Assembly (NCBI GenBank): GCA_018380885.1
Contig: JAGZSY010000003.1
Span: forward strand, 248,001-312,000
Direction: 5' to 3'
Length of the DNA stretch: 64,000 bases
From: Enterocloster asparagiformis
Lineage (GTDB): Bacteria > Bacillota > Clostridia > Lachnospirales > Lachnospiraceae
Positions 34,283 to 43,643 of this stretch are shown here, in pieces. Position 1 is the first letter of the stretch. Each line of letters opens with the position of its first letter. A program made the position numbers and the translations under genes. The notes under the pieces are model-generated. The model made no database searches, was not told where the DNA came from, and saw only the letters and a list, made by a program, of their open reading frames with translations.

Positions 34283-35149
34283 ATGGGGCAGATCATACTT
34301 CAACTGATACTTGCGGGCCTGGCGATGGGGTTCATCTACGCGCTGGTCAGCATCGAGTACACGATTATATGGAACGCATCGGGACTTCTGAACTTTTCTC
34401 ATGAACGGTTTATTCTGCTGGGGGCGTACATATTCGGAGCCCAGTTCATTATGAATATGAAATTTAACAGCGGGCTGGCGGTGATCGCCGCCCTGGCCAC
34501 GGCCTTCGTGGTGGGCATGATCGTGTCCTACGTGCTGGTGAGACCGCTTCAGTACCTTCCGTTGGTATTTTCTGTGACCGGAACCATCATGCTTGGCAGG
34601 ATCATCACGGAGAGCGTGCGGATTATCTGGGGAAACAATCCCATTCCGCTGGCCAACTGGCTTCAGGGCGTGTTCCACGTGGGAACACTGGTCATCAGCA
34701 GGACCTATGTGGCGATTATCCTGACCGCCATCGTGCTGGTGGTGGCGCTGCAGCTGTTTTTGAATAAGACAAAGCTGGGGACTGCCATGCGCTGTCTGTC
34801 CCAGAACCGCAACGCGGCCAAGCTGATGGGCATCGACGTAGACCTGCTGGCCGCAGTCACCATGGGCGTGTCTACCATGGTCTGCGCGGTCATCGGCATC
34901 CTGATCATCCCCCTGTTCCAGATTCGGGGCGACATGACCGGCATGATCGGACTGAAGGGGTTTGCCGCAGGCGTATTCGGAGGGTTCGGATACCTGCCCG
35001 GGGGCATCCTGGGAGGAATCCTTATCGGAGTGCTGGAATCTCTGAGCACTCTGGTGATACCGGGCATCTATAAGGATATCGTATCCTTTGTGATCATGAT
35101 CACGTTCCTGATAATCCGTCCCCAGGGTATCCTCGGGCACAAGGCGTAG
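34283..35149 (+). CDS. Branched-chain-type ABC transporter permease (LivH family)
   Basis: A 288-residue protein with about eight membrane segments. The start 'ILAGLAMGFIYALVSIEYTIIWNASGLLNFSHERFILLGAYIFG' is the LivH signature region. 'RCLSQNRNAAKLMGIDVDLLAAVTMGVSTM' is the cytoplasmic EAA-like loop. It pairs with the LivM-type permease encoded 9 bases downstream. GAGGAGG precedes the ATG. Confidence 0.93.
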   Translation: MGQIILQLILAGLAMGFIYALVSIEYTIIWNASGLLNFSHERFILLGAYIFGAQFIMNMKFNSGLAVIAALATAFVVGMIVSYVLVRPLQYLPLVFSVTGTIMLGRIITESVRIIWGNNPIPLANWLQGVFHVGTLVISRTYVAIILTAIVLVVALQLFLNKTKLGTAMRCLSQNRNAAKLMGIDVDLLAAVTMGVSTMVCAVIGILIIPLFQIRGDMTGMIGLKGFAAGVFGGFGYLPGGILGGILIGVLESLSTLVIPGIYKDIVSFVIMITFLIIRPQGILGHKA

Positions 35150-35158
35150 GAGGTAGAA

Positions 35159-36109
35159 ATGAGCAGAAAGAATAAAATTGTGTTTTTGCTGGCTCTTCTG
35201 CTGGCTGCGGCTGTGGCGCCGTTGATTGTCACGGACAATTATAACAGAGGAGTCTTTACCATTGTACTAATCAACGTCGTCTCCGTCCTGGGACTGAATT
35301 TCATCACCGGCCTCACCGGGCAGATGAACCTGGGAACCGCGGGCATCATGGCCATCGGCGCCTATACCTCGGCCCTGCTGACTGTGAAAATGGGCTTCTC
35401 GCCCTGGATCACCCTGCTGATCTCCGCCGGAATGGGACTGGCCATCGGCTTCGGGCTGGGCTACCCGTCCCTCCGGGTTCAGGGCGTGTATTTGGCCCTG
35501 ACCACCATCGGTTTCTCGGAGGTGGTGCGTATGCTGCTGAGCAACTTCCAGTGGACCAACGGTATCCGCGGCGTCCATGGGATTCCGGCCCTGAGCCTGC
35601 CGGGACTTAACGGACAGAATCCCCTGGCCAGGTATTACATTTACTTAGGCTTTGTGGTGCTGGCCACCATCGCTGCCTTTCGGATCGCCAATTCCAAGTA
35701 TGGCCGGCTGTTTAAGGCCATCCGGGACAACTACGAGGCGGTCCAGGCCTGCGGCGTCAACATCGCTTACCCGAAGATCATGGCCTTTACACTGGCTGCG
35801 GTGTACGGCTGCATCGCAGGTTCCCTGTACGCGCTGCACATGGGATTCATTTCCCCCACTGTCTACACCTTTGACTACTCCACCACCTTTGTTGTGATGA
35901 TGATTCTGGGGGGCATCGGCTCCGTACCCGGCTGCGTCCTGGGGGCGGTTATCTGCACCATTCTTCCGGAAAAGCTGCGTTTTCTGGGCAACTGGTATTG
36001 GATTGTATTCAGCGCCATTATTTTGCTCATCATTCTGTTCCGGCCCTACGGAATCATCAGCCTGTTCAACCGGAAAAAGCACGCGCCGGAAGCGGAGAAA
36101 GGAAAGTAA
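35159..36109 (+). CDS. Branched-chain-type ABC transporter permease (LivM family)
   Basis: A 316-residue membrane protein. The family block 'LNFITGLTGQMNLGTAGIMAIGAYTSALLT' lies near residue 45. The loop 'GRLFKAIRDNYEAVQACGVNIAYPKIMAFTLAAVYGCIAGSLYA' lies near residues 182-225. It has about nine hydrophobic segments and a short basic C-terminal tail. Tight spacing on both sides (9 and 3 bases) shows one operon. Confidence 0.93.
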   Translation: MSRKNKIVFLLALLLAAAVAPLIVTDNYNRGVFTIVLINVVSVLGLNFITGLTGQMNLGTAGIMAIGAYTSALLTVKMGFSPWITLLISAGMGLAIGFGLGYPSLRVQGVYLALTTIGFSEVVRMLLSNFQWTNGIRGVHGIPALSLPGLNGQNPLARYYIYLGFVVLATIAAFRIANSKYGRLFKAIRDNYEAVQACGVNIAYPKIMAFTLAAVYGCIAGSLYALHMGFISPTVYTFDYSTTFVVMMILGGIGSVPGCVLGAVICTILPEKLRFLGNWYWIVFSAIILLIILFRPYGIISLFNRKKHAPEAEKGK

Positions 36110-36112
36110 GCT

Positions 36113-36895
36113 ATGGATACAGTATTACAGGTAAGGGGGCTCACTAAGAAATTTTCCGGCCTGACCGCGGTAAACGACCTGTCCTTTGATGTGAAAAAAC
36201 GCACCATTCACTCGCTGATCGGCCCCAACGGTTCCGGCAAGAGCACCACCATCAACATGATCACCGGGGCTCTGCCCATCACGTCCGGGACCATTGTCTA
36301 CAACGGGGAGACGGTCAGCGGGCTTCCCATGCACGAGGTGGCCTTAAAGGGCGTGGGCAGAACTTTTCAGAATTTAAAGCTGTTCACCTCCATGACGGTT
36401 AAGGAGAACCTGATGGTGGGTATGCACGCCCAGCTGAAAACCGGTTTTTTTAAGTTCCTATTAAGTCCCGGCGCGGCGGAGCGGGAGGAACGGGCCGCGG
36501 AGCAGAAGGCGCTGGAGGTGATCGATTATCTGGGACTCTATAACCAGAGGGACGAGATTGTTAAAAACCTTCCCTACGGCCAGCAGAAGCTGACGGAGCT
36601 GGGCCGTTCGATTATGACCTCCCCCAGGCTTCTGTTCCTGGACGAGCCTGCGGCGGGCTTAAACCCCAGCGAGCGGGTGAAGTTTATCGACGTGCTGTTA
36701 AAGGTGTTCGAGGACGGAATCGACCTGTTTCTGATCGAGCACAACATGGACGTGGTGATGAGCATCTCCAACTACATTACGGTGATCAACTTCGGCAAGA
36801 AGATTGCGGAGGGGACGCCTGCGCAGATTCAGAACAACGACGACGTGATCACGGCGTATTTAGGCGATAAATACAAGAAAAAAAGCGGGGGTTGA
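36113..36895 (+). CDS. Branched-chain-type ABC transporter ATPase (LivG family)
   Basis: A 260-residue ATPase with Walker A GPNGSGKST (residues ~37-45), 'TFQNLKLFTSMTVKENLMVGMH' (Q-loop region), the signature PYGQQKLTELGRSI and Walker B LLFLDEPAAGL near 180. 'FLIEHNMDVVMSISNYITVINFGKKIAEG' is the LivG C-terminal pattern. It starts 3 bases after the LivM stop. Confidence 0.93.
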   Translation: MDTVLQVRGLTKKFSGLTAVNDLSFDVKKRTIHSLIGPNGSGKSTTINMITGALPITSGTIVYNGETVSGLPMHEVALKGVGRTFQNLKLFTSMTVKENLMVGMHAQLKTGFFKFLLSPGAAEREERAAEQKALEVIDYLGLYNQRDEIVKNLPYGQQKLTELGRSIMTSPRLLFLDEPAAGLNPSERVKFIDVLLKVFEDGIDLFLIEHNMDVVMSISNYITVINFGKKIAEGTPAQIQNNDDVITAYLGDKYKKKSGG

Positions 36896-36897
36896 AT

Positions 36898-37608
36898 ATG
36901 CTGAAGGTTGAAGGGATCGATGTCTTTTACGGCAAGGTACAGGCATTGTACGATATTAATTTTGAAGTGAACCGCGGGGAGACTGTGTCCATCATAGGCT
37001 CCAACGGCGCAGGTAAATCCACGCTGATGAAAACAATCATGGGGCTGAATCGGACGGCCAAAGGGACCATTGAGTTTTGTTCCCAGCGCATCAGCAACCT
37101 GCCAACCAACAAGGTGGTGAAAAAGGGGCTGATCTACATACCGGAGGGGCGGGAGGTATTTCCCAAGATGAGTATTCTGGACAATCTGAAAATGGGGGCT
37201 TACTCCAAACGCTACAGCGCGGCCCAGATGCGGGCCAAGCTGGAGGAGATGTTCGCCATCTATCCGCGCCTGCAGGAGCGCCAGGACCAGATGGCCGGCT
37301 CGCTCTCCGGCGGCGAGCAGCAGATGCTGGCCATCGCCAGGGGATTGATGAGCTCGCCGGAGATGATCATGTTCGACGAGCCGTCTCTGGGGCTGGCGCC
37401 GGTGATTGTGGATGAGATGTTCGACACGATCCAGAGGATCAGGGAAATGTTGAAAATCCCGATTATCATTGTAGAACAGAACGCTTTTATGGCCATGAAA
37501 TCCTCGGACCGCACCTACGTGATGGAGGTGGGGCACATCGTCTGTTCCGGCAGAAGCCAGGAGCTTCTGGATTCCCCGGACATCAAGAAAGCGTATTTGG
37601 GCGCATAG
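36898..37608 (+). CDS. Branched-chain-type ABC transporter ATPase (LivF family)
   Basis: A 236-residue ATPase. Walker A is GSNGAGKST, signature LSGGEQQMLAIARGL, Walker B IMFDEPSLGLAP. 'IYIPEGREVFPKMSILDNLKMGAY' is typical of LivF. ATG 36898 follows CGGGGG; an in-frame TTG at 36892 overlaps the LivG stop. It completes a five-gene transporter. Confidence 0.93.
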   Translation: MLKVEGIDVFYGKVQALYDINFEVNRGETVSIIGSNGAGKSTLMKTIMGLNRTAKGTIEFCSQRISNLPTNKVVKKGLIYIPEGREVFPKMSILDNLKMGAYSKRYSAAQMRAKLEEMFAIYPRLQERQDQMAGSLSGGEQQMLAIARGLMSSPEMIMFDEPSLGLAPVIVDEMFDTIQRIREMLKIPIIIVEQNAFMAMKSSDRTYVMEVGHIVCSGRSQELLDSPDIKKAYLGA

Positions 37609-37621
37609 GAGAGGTGTAATT

Positions 37622-38431
37622 ATGAACGAGAAGAAAAAGGCGGCGCAGCTGCGAAGGGATGTGCTGGAGATGCTCTACACATGCCAGTCCGGCCATCCGG
37701 GGGGCTCGCTTTCCTGCATTGAGATTCTGACAACGCTGTTTTACGGCACCATGAGGGGGCGCAGCCCCGAAGATCCGGAAAACCCGGACCGGGACCGGTT
37801 TGTATTGAGCAAGGGGCACGCCTGCCCTGTGCTCTACGCCATCTTGGCGGACCAGGAATATTTTCCCAGGGAGGATTTGAGGCACCTGCGGCAGATTGAC
37901 AGCCATCTTCAGGGGCACCCGGATTTCACAAAAACTCCGGGGGTGGACATGAACACCGGCTCGCTGGGACAGGGGGCTTCCCTGGCCATGGGGCTGGCCC
38001 TGGCGGCGAAGCACGGAGGCAGAAGCTGCCGCGTGTACGCGCTTTTGGGGGACGGGGAGTGCCAGGAGGGACTGGTCTGGGAGGCGGCTATGGCAGCGTC
38101 CCACTACAGGCTGGACAACCTGACCTTCCTGCTGGACAACAACGGATTGCAGCTGGACGGGGAGACAAAACAGGTGATGAGTCTGGGGGATGTGGCAGAA
38201 AAGTTCGCGGCCTTCGGATTCCAATGCCATACCGTGGACGGGCATAATACGGCGGAGCTGGCAGAGGCCCTGGCTGCGCCTGCGGAGGGCAGGCCGAAAT
38301 TGATCTGCTGTAATACGGTGAAGGGAAAGGGCGTTTCCTTTATGGAGAACAACGCCGACTGGCACGGTAAGCCCATGACGGAGGAGCAGTTCCGTCAGGC
38401 GATCAGGGAGGTGGAGGCCGAGTATGAGTAA
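37622..38431 (+). CDS. Transketolase N-terminal subunit
   Basis: A 269-residue protein matching the thiamine-diphosphate-binding first domain of transketolase. Visible are 'CQSGHPGGSLSCIEILTTLFYG', 'LSKGHACPVLYAILAD', 'NTGSLGQGASLAMGLALAAK', and the ThDP motif from 'GDGECQEGLVWEAAMAASHY' to 'LDNNGLQLDG'. Transketolases move two-carbon ketol units between sugar phosphates. The second half is encoded by the next gene, which overlaps by 8 bases. A 2x2 split enzyme is common in Bacillota catabolic loci. Confidence 0.92.
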   Translation: MNEKKKAAQLRRDVLEMLYTCQSGHPGGSLSCIEILTTLFYGTMRGRSPEDPENPDRDRFVLSKGHACPVLYAILADQEYFPREDLRHLRQIDSHLQGHPDFTKTPGVDMNTGSLGQGASLAMGLALAAKHGGRSCRVYALLGDGECQEGLVWEAAMAASHYRLDNLTFLLDNNGLQLDGETKQVMSLGDVAEKFAAFGFQCHTVDGHNTAELAEALAAPAEGRPKLICCNTVKGKGVSFMENNADWHGKPMTEEQFRQAIREVEAEYE

Positions 38432-39350
38432 ATCACTGAGAGAGGCTTACGGCGAGGCGCTGGCCTTGCTGGGAAAAAAAGACGAGCGGGTGGTGGTGCT
38501 GGATGCGGACTTATCCCACGCCACCCAGACCTGCATATTTGCCCGGGAATACCCGGAGAGGTTCTACAACATGGGCATCGCGGAGGCCAACGCGGTCTGC
38601 GCGGCAGCGGCCTTTGCCAATATGGGCTATATTCCTTTTTTCAGCACCTTTGCGGTGTTCGGCGCAGGGCGGGCTTTTGAGCAGATCCGCAATTCTGTAG
38701 CCTACGTGAACGCCAACGTAAAGCTGGCGTTCACCCACTCGGGAATTTCCGTAGGAGAGGACGGCGGCAGCCACCAGGCCATCGAGGATATCAGCCTTAT
38801 GCGCAGCCTGCCCAACATGACGGTGATGGTTCCCTGCGATCCGCTGGAGACGCAGAAGGCGGTATTTGCGGCCGCGCAGATCAACGGTCCCGTGTATATC
38901 CGGGTGGGCCGCCCGGTCTGTGAGAATATCACGGCTGCGGATACGCCCTTTATCCCGGGCAGAGCCGCGGTGCTGAAGGACGGCGGGGACTTGTGCCTGG
39001 TGGCCTGCGGCCTGGAGGTGCGGGAGGCGCTTGAGAGCGCCCGGATGCTGGAGGCGGAGGGGATCAGCACAGCGGTGGTGGATATGCACACTGTCAAGCC
39101 CATTGACCGGGAGGTGATCCTGCATTACGGCAGGACGTGCAGGGCGCTGGTCACGGTGGAGGAACACAGTGTGATCGGAGGTTTAGGCAGCGCGGTGGCG
39201 GAGGTGCTCTGCGGCAGCGGCAGCGCCCGGTTCTTAAGGCTCGGCGTTCAGGACAAATTTGGGCGGTCGGGAAAGCCGGAAGATTTGTTCGAGGCCTACG
39301 GGCTGTCGGCGGGAAGGATCGCCCGGGCCTGCAGGGACCTGCTGGCGTGA
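38424..39350 (+). CDS. Transketolase C-terminal subunit
   Basis: A 308-residue partner with the pyrimidine-binding domain ('VVVLDADLSHATQTCIFAREYPERFYNMGIAEANAVCAAAAFANMGYIPFFSTFAVF', containing the catalytic Glu in GIAEAN) and the C-terminal transketolase domain ('GRAAVLKDGGDLCLVACGLEVREALESARML'). It overlaps the N-terminal subunit gene, guaranteeing equal synthesis. Linkage to a polyol dehydrogenase and an ABC importer suggests a dedicated ketose-phosphate substrate rather than the central pentose-phosphate reaction. No sugar kinase lies in this operon. Confidence 0.92.
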   Translation: MSKSLREAYGEALALLGKKDERVVVLDADLSHATQTCIFAREYPERFYNMGIAEANAVCAAAAFANMGYIPFFSTFAVFGAGRAFEQIRNSVAYVNANVKLAFTHSGISVGEDGGSHQAIEDISLMRSLPNMTVMVPCDPLETQKAVFAAAQINGPVYIRVGRPVCENITAADTPFIPGRAAVLKDGGDLCLVACGLEVREALESARMLEAEGISTAVVDMHTVKPIDREVILHYGRTCRALVTVEEHSVIGGLGSAVAEVLCGSGSARFLRLGVQDKFGRSGKPEDLFEAYGLSAGRIARACRDLLA

Positions 39351-39500
39351 GAACCGGCGGCAGGGGATTGCGGGGGCTTATTTTTCCAGAAACCATATGT
39401 AAAATAAGCGGCTTCTGTGATATGATGGAAGAAAATGGCTGCCGGGTTATGAGCGGATATTCCGGCGGCCGCAGAAATCAGAGAGAGACGGAGGGGAAGA

Positions 39501-40187
39501 ATGGGGGACGCGGAAGCCAAAAAGGGCAATACGGATATTTATGAGAGCCTCCGGCGCGATATCATCTCGCTGGAGCTGCATCCCGGTCAGCGTTTGCGGG
39601 AGAACGAGCTGGCGGAACAGTTCGGCGTATCCAGAACGCCGGTGCGGTCTGCATTGCAGAGGCTGGAGAGCGAAGGGCTGGTATACACGGTTCCCAAGAG
39701 CGGTAATTTCGTGACAAAGATCAATCTGCACAACATATATAACACGATTTACATCCGAAATTCCGTTGACAAGAGTATTTTCCGGGACATGATCGACGTG
39801 TTGAAGGACATTGATTTTCAAAAGCTGTCCATCAACCTGGCGAAGCAGAAGGTGATCTGGTCGCTCCACGACGAGTCGCTGGGCAGCAATCTGGAATTTA
39901 TGAATTATGACGACAGCTTTCACCGCGATCTGTACGCGGTGGTGGGAAAAGAAGAAATCTGGGACATCGTCATGAACAATCAGTATGATTATATCCGCCA
40001 GAGGATGTTTTTGAACCGGTACAATCTGACCCACATTGAGGAGAGCATCGGGCAGCACGAGCAGATTTTCCGGCTGCTGAAGGAGCAGAAGCTGAATGAG
40101 CTGATCGTGTGCAATGAGAAGCACCTGTATACAGGCGTGAGCGAGGCGTATGATTTTGTGAAAATGGCGCCGGATTATTTTTGCTAG
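39501..40187 (+). CDS. GntR-family regulator (FCD type)
   Basis: A 228-residue regulator. The winged helix-turn-helix covers residues ~10-75 ('GQRLRENELAEQFGVSRTPVRSALQRLESEGLVY') and an FCD ligand domain follows, with a metal-binding-like His/Asp pattern ('SFHRDLYAVVGKEEIWDIV', 'IGQHEQIFRLL'). GGAGGGG precedes the ATG. It follows the transketolase operon by 150 bases and probably controls it through the TGTATACA site at 31793. Confidence 0.87.
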   Translation: MGDAEAKKGNTDIYESLRRDIISLELHPGQRLRENELAEQFGVSRTPVRSALQRLESEGLVYTVPKSGNFVTKINLHNIYNTIYIRNSVDKSIFRDMIDVLKDIDFQKLSINLAKQKVIWSLHDESLGSNLEFMNYDDSFHRDLYAVVGKEEIWDIVMNNQYDYIRQRMFLNRYNLTHIEESIGQHEQIFRLLKEQKLNELIVCNEKHLYTGVSEAYDFVKMAPDYFC

Positions 40188-40193
40188 ACGGTG

Positions 40194-40232
40194 AAACGCG
40201 CCGGGATCGAAGGCATCGGTCCCGGCGCGTTT
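40194..40232. terminator. Convergent terminator between the GntR and LysR genes
   Basis: A perfect 13-bp stem (AAACGCGCCGGGA with TCCCGGCGCGTTT) with a 13-base loop. The outer A/T pairs let it work from both sides. Its left half matches the terminator at 31531. Confidence 0.8.
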
Positions 40233-40251
40233 GTCCGCAAAATACGCAGCG

Positions 40252-41166
40252 CTAACAGTAGGTTTCCCTGGTCATTTCGATAAACGCCCTGGCGGGTCCG
40301 GAGGGGGGCGTGTCCCCGGAGTAGACTACCACGAAGGTCCAGTAGGCCTCAAAGGCATCGTCCATGTAACAGAATACCGGCTCGTGAGTACAGCGGAACA
40401 GCTGGATGTAGCTCTCCGGGAGAAAGGTCACGCCCAGGCCCACACCCGCGAAACGCAGCGCGGTCTGCACGCTGCTGGTGGTCAGAATGATGTCCGGGGT
40501 GATGCCGGCCTTCTCCAGAATCCGGTCGGAGATTTGCCGCACCCGCTGGTAGGGGAAGGAGAGGACGAATTTCTCGCCCGCGGCTTCCGCAGGGTTGATG
40601 TAAGGGTATTTCTCGCCCTTGCGCGTACAAAGCTTCTGCGTCAGAGGGTGGTTCCTGGCGAAAGCCATCACATAGCGCTCCCGGGCGATCTCCACGTAAT
40701 TTGCCGTGATGCTTTTGAGGGGCAGGTGCAGCAGGGCCACGTCCAGCTCGTTTCCGCTGATCATGTGTTCCAATACCTGGGAATTTCCCTCGGAGATAGA
40801 GACCTCGATGTTGGGGTAGGCGCGGTTGAACAGCGGGATGACCTGCGGCAGCACGTAGGAACCGATGTGAGCGGAGGTGCCCACCTTCAGCCGGCCCATG
40901 CGCAGGGAGCTGATATCGCACAGCTCCTGCTCAAAGTCCCGGTAGTCCTTGAGCACCTTCCGGGACATCTGGATATAGCGCTCCCCGGCGAAGGTCGGGG
41001 TGAGCCCGCCGGCCCCGCGGATGAAGAGCGGGGTTCCCAGCTGCCCCTCCAGGCGCGTGAGAAAGAGGCTCAGGGCCGGCTGGGTTACATAGAGCTTTTC
41101 CGCCGCCTTTGAGATGCTTTTTTCCTTTGCAATGGTCAGAATATATTCCAGCTCACGGGTGTTCAT
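40252..41166 (-). CDS. LysR-family transcriptional regulator
   Basis: A 304-residue LysR protein. The N-terminal helix-turn-helix reads 'MNTRELEYILTIAKEKSISKAAEKLYVTQPALSLFLTRLEGQLGTPLF'. The effector domain starts near residue 90 ('GRLKVGTSAHIGSYVLPQVIPLFNRAYPNIEVSI'). The start at 41166 follows AAAGGAG; the longer frame adds a leader without support. It is the last gene of the hydrolase-transporter operon on the minus strand and is likely its regulator, responding to the imported acid or its ester. Confidence 0.9.
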   Translation of the reverse strand: MNTRELEYILTIAKEKSISKAAEKLYVTQPALSLFLTRLEGQLGTPLFIRGAGGLTPTFAGERYIQMSRKVLKDYRDFEQELCDISSLRMGRLKVGTSAHIGSYVLPQVIPLFNRAYPNIEVSISEGNSQVLEHMISGNELDVALLHLPLKSITANYVEIARERYVMAFARNHPLTQKLCTRKGEKYPYINPAEAAGEKFVLSFPYQRVRQISDRILEKAGITPDIILTTSSVQTALRFAGVGLGVTFLPESYIQLFRCTHEPVFCYMDDAFEAYWTFVVVYSGDTPPSGPARAFIEMTRETYC

Positions 41167-41267
41167 GTCCCGCTCCTTTCTCGGCGCCGCGCAGCGCCCG
41201 GGGTTTGGCATATGGTCTCTGAAAATTTATGCCGCGTTTACCGCCGGGCTGTTTGCCGGACGGCGGA

Positions 41268-42575
41268 CTAGACGACGATGTATCCCATGACGCAGCCAAA
41301 GCCGATCATCAGCAGACCCACGATCCACAGCGGGAAGAAGCTGAAGCGCATGTGTTCTTTTAAGGACAGGCCGGATACGGCCAGCCCCAGGTAGGTGGAG
41401 GCGATGACGGGCGCCAGGGTGAAACAGCTGTCCGCGCCGATACCGAAGGCGATGGCCACGCTCTGGGCCGGTATGCCGTATTTTGCGCATACCTCGATGA
41501 GCACGGGCAGTATCCCGTAGTACAGCGGGTCGGGGGACACGGCCAGGCCGATGAAGCCGCCGAAAAATGCAAACACCAGGTGCAGGTGGGCGCATAAAAA
41601 GTCTGGCAGGATGTTGATGATCAGCTCGGCCATGGCTACGATCATGCCGGTGTTGTTCAGCACGCCAACCATCACGCCGGCGCTGAGCACGGTGGCCACC
41701 AGGGAGATGACCTTGGAGGCGTGGGCGGCCAGCCGGGCTTCCTGGTCCTTGGGGTTGGGGTAATTGACCACCAGCGCCAGAACGCAGCCCATCATGAAAA
41801 TGGAGTAGTTGGGCAGAGAGGTCTTGAACAGCAGCACAAAAACTGCGACTGTCAGGATTACATTATACCAGAGCAGCTTAGGGCGCTGCAAGGCCAGAAC
41901 TTCCGGATCCGGGGCGGAATCCGCGGCTTCGCCGGCTGTGAGAACAGCCGCCTTGCCGGCACCGCGCCTGACCTCGATGCGGCTCATCACCACGGCCAGG
42001 CCCACGCAGCAGAACCAGCCGAAAATCTGCATGGGCAGATAGGCGTTCCACAGCAGTCCGGAATCCATGGCAAGAGTGACGGACTGGCGGTTCAGCACGC
42101 CGCCCCAGGGCACCAGGTTCATCACGGTGATCACGGAACAGCAGACCGCCATGATGGCTGTGATGCGGATATTCAGCTTTTTGCACAGGGGCAGCAGGGC
42201 GGGAATGGCGATCAGGTAGGTGGTGGGGCTGTTGCCGTCCAGGTGGCCCAGGGTGGCGATGAGGACCACGACCAGGAAAATCCCCAGCACGTGGCCGTCG
42301 GCTATTTTGATCAGCTTCTGAACCAGCTTGTCAAACATGCCCACGTCGGTCATGAGGCCGAAATAGGTGACCACGAACACAAAGAGCGCGGCCATACTCC
42401 AGGTGGTGCTGACGCCGTCCTTGATGAATCCGGCGATATCCGCCAGGCCGTAGCCGTTGATCACGGCGCCCAGAATGGGAAGCACCACGAACAGGGTCAT
42501 TGGGATGGCTTTCCCCTTCAGAAGAAAAAACATTAACAGGCCGATCATCACAAATCCGGTAATTGCTAATAACAT
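41268..42575 (-). CDS. CitMHS-family citrate/metal symporter-like transporter
   Basis: A 435-residue membrane protein with about 11 hydrophobic segments. 'VVVLIATLGHLDGNSPTTYLIAIPALLPLCKKL' and 'MNLVPWGGVLNR' near residues 105-165 match the CitMHS family, which carries metal-citrate complexes or related carboxylates. 'LAVSPDPLYYGILPVLIEV' near 360 is a second family block. AAAGGAGGGGG precedes the ATG. It lies 19 bases after the hydrolase gene; the pair suggests that a carboxylic acid or its ester is taken up and cleaved. Confidence 0.88.
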   Translation of the reverse strand: MLLAITGFVMIGLLMFFLLKGKAIPMTLFVVLPILGAVINGYGLADIAGFIKDGVSTTWSMAALFVFVVTYFGLMTDVGMFDKLVQKLIKIADGHVLGIFLVVVLIATLGHLDGNSPTTYLIAIPALLPLCKKLNIRITAIMAVCCSVITVMNLVPWGGVLNRQSVTLAMDSGLLWNAYLPMQIFGWFCCVGLAVVMSRIEVRRGAGKAAVLTAGEAADSAPDPEVLALQRPKLLWYNVILTVAVFVLLFKTSLPNYSIFMMGCVLALVVNYPNPKDQEARLAAHASKVISLVATVLSAGVMVGVLNNTGMIVAMAELIINILPDFLCAHLHLVFAFFGGFIGLAVSPDPLYYGILPVLIEVCAKYGIPAQSVAIAFGIGADSCFTLAPVIASTYLGLAVSGLSLKEHMRFSFFPLWIVGLLMIGFGCVMGYIVV

Positions 42576-42594
42576 AAATCCCCCTCCTTTGTTT

Positions 42595-43443
42595 TCAGTT
42601 GTTCATCAGGTCATTGGCCTTGAGGACAAACCGCCTCAGGCATTGGTTGAATTTCTCCGCTTCATATAAAAACATCAGGTGTCCGCTCTCGTAAAAACAG
42701 TTGACTTCGCTGTATCCCCCCACCTCCCCCGCGAATTTTTCCACCATGTCCAGGCCGTAGGCCTCGGACTGGGCGCCGAAAATGGACACGGGCACGGTGA
42801 TTTCCTTTAAATGCGCCACATTGTTGGTGTGGCTGAAATCGTAGTGCAGCTCCAGGGCGCTCCAGGGCATGGTCTTTCTGCATTCCGCGGTGATCCACTG
42901 CTTGTCCTGGTCGCTCATGCCCTCGCGGTTTGAGATGCGGGCGATGAATTTGTCGTAAAATTCCTCCGGATGGTAATACAATGGCAGGTAGGTGTCGAAC
43001 CAGTTCTGGATGTTATAGTCCCTGCCCCGGTGATGGTTCCAGTCCTCACCGGAGAAGGGGAACAGCGAGCCGTCCATCATGACCAGGCCGTTTAAGCGGT
43101 GCTGCTTGTGCTGGCTGGCGTAGGTGACCACCACGGAGGCGGCCAGGGACCAGCCCAGAAGCACCACGCGGTCCAGGTCCAGGTGATCGATCAGCTCCCG
43201 GATATCCTGGGCGTGACGTTTTAAGGTGTTGCCGCCGCAGGTTTTGGAGGAATACCCCTGCCCCCGGGGGTCCATAGTGACCACGCGGAATTCCCCGGAC
43301 AGCGCCCGGGCGTTTTTTTCAAAAAATTTGGTGGTGCAGAGAAAGCCCGGCACCATCAGGATGGGAAGCCCCTGGCCCACATCCTCGAAGTAGATGTGGG
43401 CTCCGTCGGAGGCGGTGAAAAAGTTGCGTTCTGTAATTGTCAT
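42595..43443 (-). CDS. Alpha/beta-fold hydrolase
   Basis: A 282-residue esterase/lactonase-type enzyme. The oxyanion region is 'ILMVPGFLCTTKFF' (near residue 30). The nucleophile elbow is 'VVLLGWSLAASVVVTYA' (Ser near 98). The acid lies in 'VSIFGAQSEAYGLD' and the catalytic His in 'YESGHLMFLYE' near 255. There is no signal peptide, so it acts inside the cell. First gene of the minus-strand operon with the CitMHS transporter and LysR regulator. Confidence 0.87.
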   Translation of the reverse strand: MTITERNFFTASDGAHIYFEDVGQGLPILMVPGFLCTTKFFEKNARALSGEFRVVTMDPRGQGYSSKTCGGNTLKRHAQDIRELIDHLDLDRVVLLGWSLAASVVVTYASQHKQHRLNGLVMMDGSLFPFSGEDWNHHRGRDYNIQNWFDTYLPLYYHPEEFYDKFIARISNREGMSDQDKQWITAECRKTMPWSALELHYDFSHTNNVAHLKEITVPVSIFGAQSEAYGLDMVEKFAGEVGGYSEVNCFYESGHLMFLYEAEKFNQCLRRFVLKANDLMNN

Positions 43444-43643
43444 GTTGCGATCCTTTCCTCGGCCGAATTGCTATGTCTTTATTATATAAAAACTGTACTA
43501 TAAATCAAATTTATAGATTTTATAAGAAACATAACAAAAAAGTAATGGCTGGGAGGGAGATGAACTGAGTGGGGATGCCGGGAAACGGCGGGATAAGGAA
43601 AGAAAGGGGCGCGGATTTGGCAGACTGCGCCTGCAGGGGGCAT

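Noticed and set aside
33503..35140. Antisense frame of 545 codons opposite the Liv-type transporter genes
   Set aside because: It spans two well-recognised genes and an intergenic ribosome binding site, and its product is a His/Gln-rich shadow.
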